Source of the DNA: Cardiocondyla obscurior
Lineage: Eukaryota > Arthropoda > Insecta > Hymenoptera > Formicidae
Direction: 5' to 3'
DNA length: 64,000 bases
Assembly (NCBI RefSeq): GCF_019399895.1
Contig: NC_091875.1
Coordinates: 5,332,001-5,396,000, forward strand
The notes beneath the pieces are model-generated. The model had not been told where the DNA came from. It did not search any database and saw only the letters and a program-made list of their open reading frames with translations. Below, in pieces: positions 48,901-61,614 of the stretch. Made by a program: the position numbers and the translations under genes. The number at the start of each line of letters is the position of its first letter. The stretch's first letter is position 1.

Positions 48901-50337
48901 GGTGAATGGCATCCGCGGGCCACGGAGTCGCGCAAGTTTATCGATATTAACACCTCGCACCTCTGACGGATACGTTACTATATATACACCTTGATTGAGC
49001 TGCTCTCGCGGCGAGGTTGGCTGGAGGCGGAGGGGGCGAAGGTCAAACCGCACGAGGGGAGCCGAGGGGAAAGGAGGGACCATCTTTGCAAGAATGCATC
49101 TTTTCATGAATGAACGAATCAAGGAGGGAAGGAACGACACCGTATTCTCGGACATGGGTGACTCCCCTTCTCCTTTCCCTCCCGCCCCATTTTATCGATA
49201 CGCACTCGACCGTCCTAACACGATATCACGAACGTCCGAATTTTCCTCGGGAAAGATAGAGCACGGGTATCGAGGCCCTTGGTTCCTCTCAACCACATCC
49301 GAGACTTAAATTCAATCGACGATTAATCATGGCGAATAAATAATAAAAAAAAAAATTAAATTGACTTCGCTATCGCGTCGAGTTTGGAGATTAAGGAAAC
49401 TAGATTCGCGTAGGCGAGTTCCATTCGATTTTCATTGAGAGAGCTCGCGAAAGTGTAAGTAAATCTCTGATTAATTTTTTTTTTTATATAAAATTACATT
49501 CCTGTCGCGTTTAGGAATCCTGTATAGAATGTTGCAATCAACATGCATCTAAAAAAAAAAAAAAGGAAATATATAAAAAGACGTTTCAGAAAATCTGTGT
49601 CAGTAGTGGAACATACACAGAAGTATACTACAGTATAGGATCTTCCTAACATAACGACGGTTTCTGCTTCTATAGTTTAATTGCTACCCGGATTTCGAGG
49701 TTCGTGGAAGCCTGCAGGTTGAAACTGCACCTAGCCGAGCGACGGATTGACCGTGTTTGAGTTTACTACGTCCAGCTAGTTCCGAGTCCCATACACATTT
49801 CTGGTGATCCTCGAGCCTAACAATTAGCGCGTATCGCGAGTCGACGAAGTACATCAACCGGTTACCAGTCGCGTCTTCGTCCACGATCGCCGAGCTAAAG
49901 ACTAGACTGGTCGGCTCGAGAAGAATCTACCACCCTGTGCACCGCAATGAGTGGCGAGAAAATACGAAATTCGATACTCTGGAGAATGGGGGGCGCGAGC
50001 ATGACGAGAGCGAGGCCGACGGTACCGGCGTGCCTCCAGGACGCGCCCACGAAAAGGCGTCGACGAGCAAACGGGCGAGTAGCACATCGCAGATGCATCG
50101 GGAATACGTACGTGACATCAGGGGAAGGAGGAGCTGGCCGCACACCGGAAGAGGGTGGCGTGGAGGCGAGACGGGCCGAGAGGGAAGGAGAGGGCGAGCA
50201 CGAAATGAAAATGATCAGGAAACGGCGCGAGGTGATCGACGCTCTCCAACGTCACGGTTATCGCCCAATCGTCGCACCTGAGCCTCGAAACGCGCGAGCA
50301 CCAAATTCGCCCACTCCCCGGGCTTTTGCGTCCCCAT
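36928..50337 (-). CDS. Nf1: Neurofibromin, Ras GTPase-activating protein
   Basis: Complete gene, 24 coding exons, predicted 2736 residues; human and fly proteins are about 2800. Exons 5' to 3': 50337-50278, 48213-47910, 47764-47546, 47487-46791, 46699-46459, 46275-45898, 45827-45641, 45474-45433, 45350-45277, 45166-44292, 44211-43901, 43753-43192, 43124-42576, 42493-42290, 42214-40114, 40021-39881, 39787-39529, 39430-39309, 39242-39138, 38195-38136, 37968-37763, 37674-37482, 37357-37128, 37018-36928. All phases agree. The start reads MGTQKPGEWANLVLARFEAQ and a TAA lies 27 nt upstream in frame. The GAP domain has the arginine finger (LFRGNTLGSKIM, about R1240) and FLRFINPAIVSP (about 1353); the Sec14-PH module follows from about 1530. 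It converts Ras-GTP to Ras-GDP at membranes and affects cAMP signalling in flies. The C-terminus ends in a Gly-rich tail. Confidence 0.95.
39431..39479. repeat. (AATT)n simple repeat in an Nf1 intron
   Basis: AATT/TTAA units with single interruptions lie directly upstream (on the minus strand) of the acceptor of exon 39430-39309. Confidence 0.8.
40114..42214 (-). other. Nf1: Nf1 large exon: Sec14-PH module and HEAT-like region
   Basis: A single 2.1 kb exon encodes 700 residues. It starts with the Sec14-like lipid-binding part (GDLLIYHVILTLKPF, VVDFTHT, VYIYNCNNWVREFTKYH), passes through the PH-like part (YYASEIEEVCLVDDNSF) and continues into the conserved helical region (RPKDVPGTLLNMALLNLGSP, KIEGQLLETSGICIP, LCLEYMTPWLSNLVRF, STHGLVINSIHSLCTCSS). 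It starts in phase 2 and ends in phase 0. Confidence 0.93.
42290..43753 (-). other. Nf1: Nf1 exons of the GAP-related domain
   Basis: Exons 43753-43192, 43124-42576 and 42493-42290 encode the Ras-GAP catalytic region. Visible landmarks are TEFDTLAETVLADRYEQLV, the arginine-finger loop LFRGNTLGSKIM, the FLR motif in FLRFINPAIVSP, ANHVEFSKEQHM and AVGRRPFDKMATLLAYLGPP. All key residues of an active GAP are present. The third exon opens with about 20 residues (HSLFSTAYVRMSRWANKDMS) that look longer and different from the vertebrate counterpart, then returns to conserved sequence (NFEEIM). Confidence 0.92.
45433..45474 (-). other. Nf1: Nf1 42-nt symmetrical microexon
   Basis: This microexon has acceptor TATAACAG and donor GTAAAT and encodes 14 residues (HGENRLCYQEYNH plus split codons). 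It is phase 1 on both sides. Exon 45827-45641 can therefore splice either to it or directly to exon 45350-45277, giving LIS-G-RATLQKR, which is the ancestral-looking join. It is probably a cassette exon. Confidence 0.65.
46700..46790 (-). other. Nf1: Nf1 GC-AG intron
   Basis: This 91-nt intron begins GCAAGT after TACAA and ends TTTCAG. Only this donor keeps phase 2 and gives the conserved reading VNSLYK-IFTQPRLPWWPEI; no GT donor nearby does so. GCAAGT is the usual consensus of GC-type donors. Confidence 0.8.
48214..50277 (-). other. Nf1: First intron of Nf1
   Basis: This 2.1 kb interval between coding exons 1 and 2 begins GTGCGA and ends AATGCAG. Open frames inside are not conserved-looking. 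The part near exon 1 is CpG-rich, as often seen at insect 5' ends. Confidence 0.7.
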
Positions 50338-51879
50338 CTCTGTTCGAGGTTCACTGACAGGCCGTTACCACGTACCACGAATCGCCAGCTCGCTTCGAGC
50401 CGCAACTTTACGTCATCATTTATGAACGTTGACTGAACGACCATCACCACGGATCTACGAATCGGCCCCGACGGGAGGGGCACTTGTGGTGGAGGGTTTC
50501 GGCGAATATCATCGAATACAGTCGGAGGTGCACGACTGCCTCGTCGATGGACCAATCGCCCGCCACGTACTCAGGACTGCTGCAACGAACCGAAAACTCC
50601 GGTGGCTTGTCAGAATAAATTTTCGCGTAAGAATCAGATACGAAAGCATTCCCTAAAATAAAAAAAGGAAGACGAGCGTCCGGCAGCTCTCAAATACAGG
50701 ACACTTCTCGATCGCCGACAACTGTTCTTTTCGATATCGTATCTTTGTTCTGAATTATTTGACTTTGGTATATTTAGAAGCGTACGTGGGATAGTAGCTT
50801 CGCACGTTCCTGGTTCGGTCAACGCTGGTGCACGATTACCCCACCTCGCAACCACGTCATTCATAACTGTGCGACGCGGCCTTGTATCCGGGACAATTGC
50901 TCGTACGAAAATTCGATCACGTTAGCGCGTTATTGAAACGTGGCTGCCTTCTAGTGTGCCCGAACTTACAGGTTGGTATATTAAACGTTATTGAAACGTG
51001 GCTGTCTTTTAATGTACCCGAGCTTACATGCCGGTATATTAAATAGTCATGATCCTTGCGATATTCGTCAAACTTAACGTAATAATTATTTTTTCTAAAA
51101 TGATACATTTACTTGTCATTTGTTTTCTTTTTTTTTAACATTTATTGATAAAGAACAATATGATAAGCGATCGAGTTTAAAAAGCACAAATATAATAATG
51201 TCCTATGTAAAATAAGAAAGATATTCATCTTATTACTTGAACTGATATCACAAAAATCACCCGTACATATTATATTCAGTATATAATCATAAAATACCTG
51301 TGTAATTTGAAGACATTTTTCTTTTCAATTCTCTTATCTTCGTATTGTTTAGGATTTTCGAAATATTCTTTCTTTTTCTTTCTCTTTCTGACTAGCTGCA
51401 CTCATTTCTATAATAGAAAACAATTCTTTCATTTATCTTACTAAAATCTTACAGAAACATTACGTTATGAAATGTCCTGCAAGCAAATATTTCTTTTAAC
51501 GTTTTAAAAGCACTTTACATTTTCCCTCTTTCCACTTGCTGATAGATTTAGAAATTATAAAAATCCAAATCTAAGAGATATATTCGTTGAATCGACTTGT
51601 ATATAGGCACATCATTTTGTATGTTATGCATGCGGAAGTGAAATGTTCAATTTAACACGCTGATTGACGAACAAAAACATCAATAAGTATTTTTCTTATA
51701 TTCTTATGAACGCAACACAGATATATTCGCAGAAGAAACGATGTGCTTCATAATCGGCAAGCGTATCATCAATTAAGTACACAGACTTCCTCTGTTCTAA
51801 TTAGATTCTTTATCGAAATGAAATATTTTGTCGTTTTTTCTAACATCGCTTTATTTTCAAATAATTATCTATTCGCCTA
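50338..51879. other. Intergenic region between IPPK (3' end) and Nf1 (5' end)
   Basis: It should hold the Nf1 5' UTR/promoter and the IPPK 3' UTR. A 58-bp tandem duplication lies at 50928-51043. No other gene is seen. Core promoter elements could not be placed with confidence. Confidence 0.5.
50928..51043. repeat. 58-bp tandem duplication
   Basis: Two adjacent 58-bp units (50928-50985 and 50986-51043) start CGTTATTGAAACGTGGCTG and end GGTATATTAAA. They differ at about eight positions. They are upstream of Nf1 and downstream of IPPK. Confidence 0.9.
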
Positions 51880-54800
51880 TTAAAGAATATCTTTATCTAA
51901 TAAGGAAATCACAGAATTAAAAATATCCACGTCTCGTTGTCGATGCTTTTCGATGGAATGAACGCTCTTCGGGTCCAAATCTGAGACTTTAATACTACTT
52001 AAGAAATAACGTTGCTCCGAAAGTTTTATTACGTTTTCCGTAGACATTTTTGATGCATATTTTCTGTAAAAAGAAAAAAAACTGTAATTGTTACAAGCTG
52101 AAAAATAATCTTAGCTTAAAATGTATTTAATACGGTGAAAGTAATAATCACCCACATGTTGCATTCGCATTTGACGTTAATCAATTATAGTTTAGATTGT
52201 TGTAAATTATGAATTATATGTTTTATGGATTAATTTTAATAGTATTAAATCCACGCAATAAAGTAATCATAATCAGATAAATACAATTCGCTGCAGTGCC
52301 GCATTGGGTAACTATTATACGATTTGGACAATAGCTATAGAGAATAATTAGAAAGCGCATTTCCTTTTATAGAACTACATTACATTAAATCAATTTTATC
52401 GTAAATCAATTTTGCCTTTGTTGTAAGATTTGCATTATTATTGGCGCTTTAAGCATGCAGTGAAAATAGGACCTATTGTATTAAACAATAAACTTACGGA
52501 TGTAATTCGCGGAAAGTCATTAATATCGAACAATCTCTAGCTGTGACAAATAAAAGGTAATTTTGCAACGCTGACAAATGTTTGGCGTTAATCTGCATAT
52601 TTGCCTTTCCCTCGTCATCGTCGCTAGTTCTCTGATTATTCAACTTTTCGTTTCCATAAAATGGTTGGTGTGAATCTAGGCTGGAACTAATTTCTATCTG
52701 CGATAAAAGGCTGCCGTTTACGAACGTTCTATCAGCGCTAGTAGATAAGAAATATTCCGAGCTGGCATTACAATTTCCATTAAAGTCGTCATCATATTCT
52801 TGCGCAGTTGTACTCTTAAGAAACGTTTGAAAGTTTATTTCCTCCATAGTCTCCATTTTCTGAACCGCATTCTGGAACAGAGAGAGGTAAGTATTTTCTA
52901 ATACATGCATTCAACAAAAAGTCTTTTGTATGTGCATGCCGTATGTATGTAAAATGCGTACTTCAGGTTTACTACGTAAAGCGTGAAAAATGTTACAGGT
53001 TTCATTCAATTTCGTCAAATCAGAATATATCATATCGTCGTTTAGCGTCGATGCAAACTTGGAGTAAATGTTGTAAATATAGTTGATATTCATGTAAGAT
53101 AGTCGCTGCATATTCCACATTCGTTCCAGCACAGAGTTCTTCGGTAATTCGCTGCCATCAAAGTTGCATTTCTACATAGCAAAAAAGATGAAAGTTAGTT
53201 AGAAGGCAATAATCATCATTTTTTTAAGTAATTATTTTTAATGCAGTCTACCTTTCCCTCTAGGCGAAGACACCGTTCGACTCTTGAAACCGCGTCTGGT
53301 GCTACACAGAACGTCGTGAGAGCCTGACGTGCGGGAAGAGGAAAACTGGAGGAAAAGAAGGAGGCTGGCAGTTTCAGCTGTTCTTGGGCGATGGGTCGCG
53401 CAAGGGCGACACAAACCAGATTACAAAACTCATCGACGAAGCGAGTCCGTCCGCCGTTTTCTGTCGCCTCATTACGAAACCATTCGTCCAGCACGTTCTC
53501 CAGATCGTTTGGCGAGGACGTCTCATTGTAGACAACAAAGCCGTCTTTGAAGATTTTCAGATTATTCTGCGGTGATTTCAAAAGTTCCTCCACGGCAGCT
53601 TTCATGCGCGTTTCCACGCCGGAGAACAGGTCGAACGGGCAGTAATTGCTGCGAGCGGTAATACTCTTTTTCCGTATCTGAAATATTATATTGTTTTAAT
53701 ATAACATTTATCGTTGGCATTATTTTTGTAATATATTATTATTAAAAAAAAAAGAATTAAACGACAATGTTATTTGTTAAATACCTTAGCGTATTGATTG
53801 AGACAATACGGGCATCCAGAGATCCTCTTCTCCGTCTGCGGCATGTATCCCTGCTTTGGTTTTATCTCGACGCAGAAAGTCGAACGGCTACGGAAAGCGG
53901 CTTGATCGCGCTCCAGCTGCGGGTCCAGAAACGTGTAATCCGGAAACTTCGTGGCGTACGTATCCGTGATCTCCTTGTACCGTCGTTCCTCTGCAAATGT
54001 AAAATTGACCGCGATAAATATCCTGCGCGCTATTTTCACCGCTTACTTTCAACCGGATTTAATTTTATCGGTCCTAAACTCGAGGTTGCCGGTATAACGG
54101 CGATAACGCGCACGCATCGAGAGCGCGGTCGTAAAGCACAAGCGTTTACTAAAATAAAATTCCTCCACCGGAACCGCGGCGATGCGGAGGGTGGTGCCCG
54201 CCAGACAACGCGTAGGCGCGAAACACTTGCGATCCACGTGATGAAATAGAAGAAAGTCACGCGAGCCGCACGGCAAATGCTTTTAGCAAACAGCGGACCG
54301 CATCGCGCGATGTAGCGATACGGAGCTCGAAAAAAAGGGGGACTCATGACTTTTATTGCGTCGCTCGCAATAGAACGAACCCCTCCGTGCTCGCGGGAGG
54401 GTGATTTAGAGGCCTCGAGTCGCAACAAGTGCGACCCGCGAATGGAAAATAGGTGGCTAACGGTGATCGACGTGGAGACGGGACTTTCACGGCGTCAATT
54501 AGATATCCGAACGTAACGAGAGGAGAGAAGAGGGAGAAATTCGTTAAGCCGCCCACCTTCTCTCACGTACTCGTTATCTCTCGCGGTGACTTTCGCAGTT
54601 TACGCGCGGACGCAGGGACGCAATAATAGCGAAAGAGTCACGATTGTGAGTCACGCCGCGAGCGTTCCACGCGGCAAACGTTCTCCGAGAAAATTGCGGA
54701 GAAACCGCCGTTCGCACTTAATACAGAAATAAAAAAAAAAAAAAAAAAAAAAGAAGTGTCCGATAGGTGTAGAGGCGCGAGATAAGAGTTACGGCACCGC

Positions 54801-57800
54801 AGATCTCTAAGCGACGTCGTAATCTCTCGGTCGGCGATTGCGAGACGATCGTTTATCGGTATAATGGGGGAGGAGGGCAGAAGGAGGGTCGCATAAATTA
54901 ACGAGACGGACGCCTGAACTTTCCCTCCGCGCATTTGCCTCCGTCGGGTGCACACGCGGCGCGTAAGATATCGCCACAATTAAACGCGTCGAACAGAAGT
55001 TGCCTCGTTATCTCACTTATCCGGCGCCGGGATATTCGAAAACGACATCCCACATTGAATGTACCCCCATTAGTCATTCGCGGTCCCGCGAAATCATTAA
55101 CGGCCGGATGCGAGTCGGTGCAGTCATATATGTGTTTCACGAGAAAGCGTATATGTATTCCGCAAAAAATTTAAAAAATTAAAAAAAAGGGAAAGAACCA
55201 TCGCGCGATAACTTGAATCTCTTTGCAACAGTATTTTCTTTTAATCACGTCCAACGTTAGCCAATTTTTATAAATAAGATTCCACGCATTCAGACGTACG
55301 CAGAGACGCTCCGTTTGAATCGGAAGAATCCTGATCACCTGTTCTTTCTTTAACGTAAGTTATAATCCTCATTTACGCCGCGAAGTACGTTCAGTTCTCT
55401 CGGCCGATTACACAATTCACGAATTATCGATTCAGACTTACTTCAATCAAGCTTCAGGAAAGCTGATCGATGATTGACTTTAATGCTACCAGCCACAGAA
55501 TTTTTTTAGATAATTAAAAACAATTTTTTAATTAATAAATTACTTATAGAAGCGTATACATTTTTTTTATTCGGTAAAACTAATTTTTTTTTAACATCTC
55601 TATTCGGCTAGGAAAGTTATATCTCACTCGGAAAAATATTTAAAAAAAAGAGATTTACGTCAGTCGACTAAGCGATCTGCGCGACGAGTTCGTGCAACGA
55701 CGGCGCATCGTCTCGCGCGATCGAATTACCTCTATTATGTGAATTGTATCTTTTTAAGGTGCAATTTACGCGTGCGTAAAGAGGTCAATTACTCCGACCG
55801 ACCATTTTCGTTCAACCTCACGCTAACGTCCGCTCCGGCCTACGCTGGTATTGTTGACCGTATCTGGTGAGGGACCGATTGCAACATTCTGCATCAACGC
55901 TCGACGCGGAAACTCAGCGTATCGAGATATTCTCACGCTGAGATAACGCTATGTTTCTGCGCTGGCGTCATTAACGCGTCATTAACTGCATTTTTCGTGT
56001 TGGAAAGCGAACTAGAGTCGGCAACGCTCTCGGAAATGAAACAATTACGAATCTTAATAATGTCCCGTTGTGTAACTCAAGAAGAGAAAGAGAGAAAAAA
56101 GAGAAAAAAAAGACGGAGAATAACAGTTGTGCGATTGTAAAAATCTTATCGTGTTTCAATTTCTTTTTTTTTTTGTGAAGCGATGCAATTGTGAAATGCA
56201 AATTACGTCCATTTTTTTTAAGATTAAACGTGCAAAGTCTATCGTGGGTGCATAAGACGCGTTCTCGACAGCGATCGGTGCCACAAAGGTTTACACAGTC
56301 TACGTTTACACATTCCTTGCGTCGATCTTTGAAAATAAACGTCCGACACGGCGGTTCAGTTGCAAAAATATTCCGCGTGACGTGGGTCGATCTCCAAAAA
56401 TAGACGACACCGGGAGGACTCTCCGGTCCAGAAAGCGAGTGAGATCGAAGCGCGGAAAAAAAAAGAAAGAAAGAAAAAGCGGAGCATCTCACCGGAGGCT
56501 GCGGCAGGTGCAGCTCGCGTTAACGCAAACCATAAAGGCGCGGCGGTCTCGTTTTACCGCCGAAGTCGCAACGGTTTCAAACCTCGCGTAGCAACGTCGT
56601 CTCATAAAATATAAGATCAACCCTCGTAACATTTTTATATTAATTAAATAAAAAAGAAGGGAGGGAAAACGTCGCATCGTCAGTTTCACCCGGCGCATCT
56701 CGTTCCTCCGAGATGTTCCTCGCGTCGCTCGTACGTCGGACATGCGGCAAAGCAGGAAAGCGGATCTCTTCAAATTAGTCGCTAATTAGGGAGAATTTAA
56801 CGAAAGCGGGAGTGTTGCGATGACGACGAGCGCGTGATTCAGCTCTCGCAAACGGACGTTGGACGTCGACCCGGACGATCTCGCTGTTGAAACTCAAAAC
56901 GAAATTAGTCGATACGGCACGAAACCTGATCGTCATTTTTGTATTTTTCTCAATAACGGCACGCACGGGAGCGTCCCGTTGCGCAACGCGACGCAACGCA
57001 CGTTTGCAATGAAGAAATCGATACCGCCGTATACCTAATCGCGCGAATGCGCAACATCGTCGGCGATAACGGCACAATTTGAGAATAACACGTTTCGCAC
57101 GGGACGAAAGAACTGGCGGCCACGCGAATTTCACAATATGTGCGCAAAAAGACGCCGCCGCGGACACGATAACCCCCGGTGACGAATAATAACAGACCTC
57201 CGATGCCTCCGCGTTATCCTCTCCATGAAGAAGTGCTTGACGATTGTGTAACGTGTTCCGATAAAGTTTATGCCGTATGATTTTTTTTTGTCCGAGGAGC
57301 GACAGCAGGATTACAATTGATTTCTCAACGCGACAATCGCGAACGCGGTTAAAAAAAAAAGAAATAATTGCGGCGTCGATACACTTATTGTTAAAGCTGA
57401 ATTATTTAGCGGCGAGAAACGTTGAATTTAGCATTCCAAGCGATATCGGGGAAATATTGAATACGGGTCGTGATTTGATTCCGCGATTATATCGCTAAGC
57501 ATAATTTGCCATTTAAAGATACCTTTTCCCTCGTAGAAATAGCACATTATGCGCCGGCAAGCGCGGTAATTAGCCGCGTTTCCTTAACGATATTTCTCGA
57601 AATCGCGCGGACCACCCGGCGGAATAGGATTTCTTCGCCGAAGCAACCGTCGTGGCTTCTCGCGAAATATGGTTTCTAATCGCGCGGCACCGGCCGTGTC
57701 GTTCACCCTCGCGTGCTCTATTTGCAACCGAGCGACTTCTGCCGACGAAACGAGAGATGGCCAAGAGGTGGGCGGCGGTGACTTCTATTTCCAATCGCCG

Positions 57801-60800
57801 CCGGAGAAAGTGCCGACGTGCCGGAATATCGACGAACTCGCGGAAAGAAAAGCGGAAGAGCACGGCCGAACCACTTGTTGCACTTGCAGCCGTGATAGAC
57901 CGGACCGGGCTAGACTTTTCGCCGGTAAACCGGCGTGTAAACGGATAGATACAAGTTTATCCGGATAAGAGCGAGGCGCGGCGGCGGAAACGTGAAGAGA
58001 AAACGTGCGGCGACTCAATCGCGAAAAATTCAGAGGCACCCACTTTCGTTGCTTGTTCGAAAGACTCGGGTGGCGTGAAATAATTCAAGGTACGTGAGCG
58101 CGTGAGAACGCGAGGACGAAGGACCCCGGGAGGAAGAAATAAATAAAATCCTTCGTGCGAGGGATAAGGGAAAACGTACGAGCGTTATTAAGCGGAATAA
58201 AAACCCCGAAGTAGGAACGGAAGTTGCGCGGAGGAAAATAAAGGGCGCACGGTGACCGAGTGCAGGCGTTTAGCAAGTGTAATAAACTTATGGTAAACTT
58301 CGGTAAACCGTACCGGCACGCGTTTACATCGACCGCACGTCAGTTAGTGAGAACCGTTACGGCTGTGAGAATATGGAGGTGACGTGATCACGCGAGGCCC
58401 TACCACGGGACTTTTTCCGGAGCGCCTCTTCCCTACGGCCGATGTCGTCCGGAGACGTTAATTTTCGTATCGCTAATTTAAAAGTTAATTGCGCAAGGTA
58501 AAAAAAGGTCCCGTCGCCGGGACGGGATTAATTCGCGCGCGTTTGCGAATGCAGATCGCGAACGCGACCGCCAGACACACACGGGGCATTCCGATTAGCA
58601 TCTCCCTTCACGGCGGATTCCCCCCTGCATGCAACCGCGCGTAAATCCTGCCCACCCACTTTATCGGAGGGTTTTCTTGCCGAGCCCCCCCGATATCGCA
58701 GGGTCTGCCCGGCAGATTTCCGGTGAAAAACACCCGGCGGCGGTCGACGCTGAGCGCCGTCTATGCGTAAATTACGCCCACGTGTGGACGCATGCAAACG
58801 AGTACCGGAGGCATCCATACAGCGATCCCGCGTCCGTCGTTTCCAGGTGAAAAACACTGCGCGCAGCACGCGAGCTTTTGCTCTTTATTTTTATTCCCAT
58901 CTTGTCGCGTCACTTATTTTATTAAGACAGCGCTACGGCAATCGTGTTACACGTTACGTCGAGAATTGAGGAAAGGCCGTTCGACGATATACGTCGTCAA
59001 ATAATATCGTCGTAAAGATTGCTCGCGTAGACGGATCCCGATAAGGCGCGGAACGACGATCGCCCGAAGCAATCTCGCACTCCGAAACAGAAAAGGGAAG
59101 CGGTTCCGCCGAACGAAATTACCGCGCCTTGCATACAATGGGCGGATCTCCTGCGCGCCGATAGCGGATGATAAACGTCCCTGCATTATTCAAAAATAAA
59201 TCCCCGGCCCGCGATCTCGCGCTTTCATTGTGTGCGCGCGTAATAAATGTTCTCAAACAAAACGCATCCTTCTAGGACGAGGGCGGAGACAGGCGGAGCC
59301 CGGAAAATTCTCGGCGAGATGGAAACGGTCGTTCTGTCTCGCCGGACGAGCGCGTTTCCTCTTCGAGTTAATTAATTTCGCTATTTCACAACGATACTTC
59401 GGAGAACCCTTCGTCCAATCAGTATAATCTCAACCAGATTTCGCGCCGAAGAGACATCCTCGCGTGCACGTCGGCTTTTCCGAAGGCACGATATGTCAAG
59501 CGACACCTCGAGGTCGTGGCCTTTCCGCGGGAGTGACTAATTGTGGCCTCTTGAAACGTGCGAACGTCGCAGGGCGGCGAGCGAGAGACGCACGATCCCT
59601 GAGATCACGGCGGAATTTTTTTTTTTTTTTTAGGACGGGAGGAACGAAGAGGGACCGCGCACATTCCGCGTTAAATTAAGAAACGTGATTCAAATAGCAG
59701 CGAAGGATTATGCGGGATATATTTACGTGACTGGGAGACATCAAGGAGTTACTTGAAAACGGATGGCGGCGAAAAACGACGAAGCGGCGACACGGTACTC
59801 GACGACCAGGCTTTGGCATCTTCGCGAGGACGGCCTCGTCCGGGCGACGTCATCTTTCTGAGAGCGCGCAGCTGCGGTCGGTGAGAGTGTTGGGTCACGG
59901 AGAGTCCGCAGGAGCCGCACGTCGTAAATTTAGTCCGCCAAGGCGCACATTATTTCCCAGAGCGAGCGAAAAGCGCCCGGTCGCCGCTGTGCCGGCCGAA
60001 GTCCGCGACATTTGGCCGCATTGTGAGTCAATTGTGAACGAGCTTGCTCGATGGGAAAGTCGCGTCCCGCCGCCTCGCGCTTAATTACCTCCTTCGAGAG
60101 AAATAAAATGCATGGCGCCGATCGTTTCGTAGAGATACGACGGCCAGACGTTATTAAATCGCGAGGATTCGTGGGCAAATGCACGGCTGATCGGATATAT
60201 GGCGCGTTTAGATCGCTTTCGAAGGGGAAGAAACCGTTCGCCTTCGCGAGGTACCGCGAGAGAAGCGAGCTCCGTCGAATAGAAAGCCGTCGGGATAATG
60301 CCAATGTAATTATCGCCGTTGTGACTATTAACGGCGGAGACTGACGTCCGATTCTCCACGATTTTAACACAACAGACTGAATCGGCAGTAAAATGTTATT
60401 AAAATCTCACCATCTCGGGCGCAAACAAGCGGACGTGTGTCAATTATACATCGCATTAATTTACAGTGAAAAAAAAAGTTTCTGACAATCTCCGTAATTA
60501 CATTGTGACAATCATCGCGAGCGTTATTTTTTTTCTGCACTTGGTAGCTGTCCGATATACGTAGATTTCATGATGAGAATAGTTGCCCTGGCCACGCTCA
60601 TTCGCGGGAGTGATCGAATTTGCGAATTTAACCGTTGATGAAAGTCGCCAAAAGCGACTCAGCGATGATCCGTGTTCATTAGCATAGATACTGATACAAA
60701 CAGCCGATACGAACATTCCTCTTTTCGCGATCCTCCGTTTGAAGACACTCCGCGCGTTTGCAATATCGTAATTCGACGCGATCGATCAACGTATAAAAAA

Positions 60801-61614
60801 AAAAAATTATTAAATAAAAATGAGCGACGGTGAGATGCAATTAAATCGCCCCTTGCTTACAATATTCGAAATCGACAAAATTTCAGCTCGAGGCTGTTCG
60901 CGTGCACGAAAGACCGGTGTCTTGAGAGGTCTCGGACGCGGAAAGATCGTATTCGGTCGGAGCGATCGAAAAGTAAGGTGGCAGGTGCACGCTGACGAAT
61001 AACAACTCGGCGGCCAGCTTAATAAAAACGAGAGGATGGCACGGCCGAAACTAGTTACGATTCGGTAGCACCTGTTCGGAGTTTGTTTCCGAGAAGGAGC
61101 GACACGGTAATTGCGTATTTTGCATTGAAAGCCCTTATCCTCCTCCTCTCCCCGAAAAGTGACGAACGCGGGTTGCGCGATAATTAGACTGCCGCAGGAA
61201 ACAAAAATGAAACAATAAAGCAAGACGCGCGCGCTCGAAAGTAGCGCCTATAATAATCGCGCGAAATCGCAGAAGATCTCCGCGGAGCCAGCTGAACTTT
61301 CGAAGCCGATATAATTTCACGGGAACCCCGGCGCGTTTCACGTGTATCGCGAGGAACGGCGGAGAGCGACGCGCGATATACATGTATAACGTGTGGGAAA
61401 ACAATTTACCTGGTCGAAAAGATCGGAGGGCGCCGGACAATTTCGCTATGTCGGCTACGCCGTAACGAACAATTTCGGGGATCTGCACGTAAGAGCCCAA
61501 AAAACAGGAAACCACGTTCCTGGCGTACCCCACCTCCCGCTGCACGCGTGTTCCGCCGCCATCCGGTGAAACCTCGCCTGGTAACGACTTCCGGAATCGT
61601 ATTACCGTGCGCTC
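51880..61614 (-). CDS. IPPK: Inositol-pentakisphosphate 2-kinase (5' end missing)
   Basis: This enzyme phosphorylates inositol pentakisphosphate at the 2-position to make InsP6. Exons: 61614-61410, 53990-53785, 53677-53252, 53171-52962, 52871-52498, 52063-51880 (stop 51882-51880). Phases agree throughout, giving about 534 residues. The family's motifs appear in order: ERTVIRFRK, PDYTFLDP, the substrate/ATP-site CVEIKPKQGY, the zinc-binding-like CPYCLNQY with NYCPFDLFSG, PQNNLKIFKDG, TARDCSILMTF and the late VSDLDPKS. The initial segment with the glycine-rich YRGEG nucleotide loop is not found between 61615 and 64000, so the first exon(s) probably lie past the right edge. A 7.4 kb intron follows the first visible exon. 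It shares orientation with Nf1, which starts 1.5 kb downstream. Confidence 0.92.
53991..61409 (-). other. IPPK: Large CpG-rich IPPK intron (7.4 kb)
   Basis: The interval lies between two IPPK exons that join as SFRP-E-ERRYKEIT. It has no supported exon. From about 54 to 62 kb the sequence is visibly richer in CG dinucleotides than the AT-rich left half of the window, and many open frames are an effect of that composition. No transposase or repeat with clear ends was recognised. Confidence 0.6.

Noticed and set aside
49684..49884. Minus-strand frame MDEDATGNRLMYF... in Nf1 intron 1
   Set aside because: It has a plausible composition but no recognisable family and no splice sites linking it to Nf1; it is probably chance.
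61135..61409. Extension of the IPPK exon beyond 61410
   Set aside because: The donor GTAAAT after 61410 joins in phase to the exon at 53990 and restores the conserved family order. The extension has no similarity.
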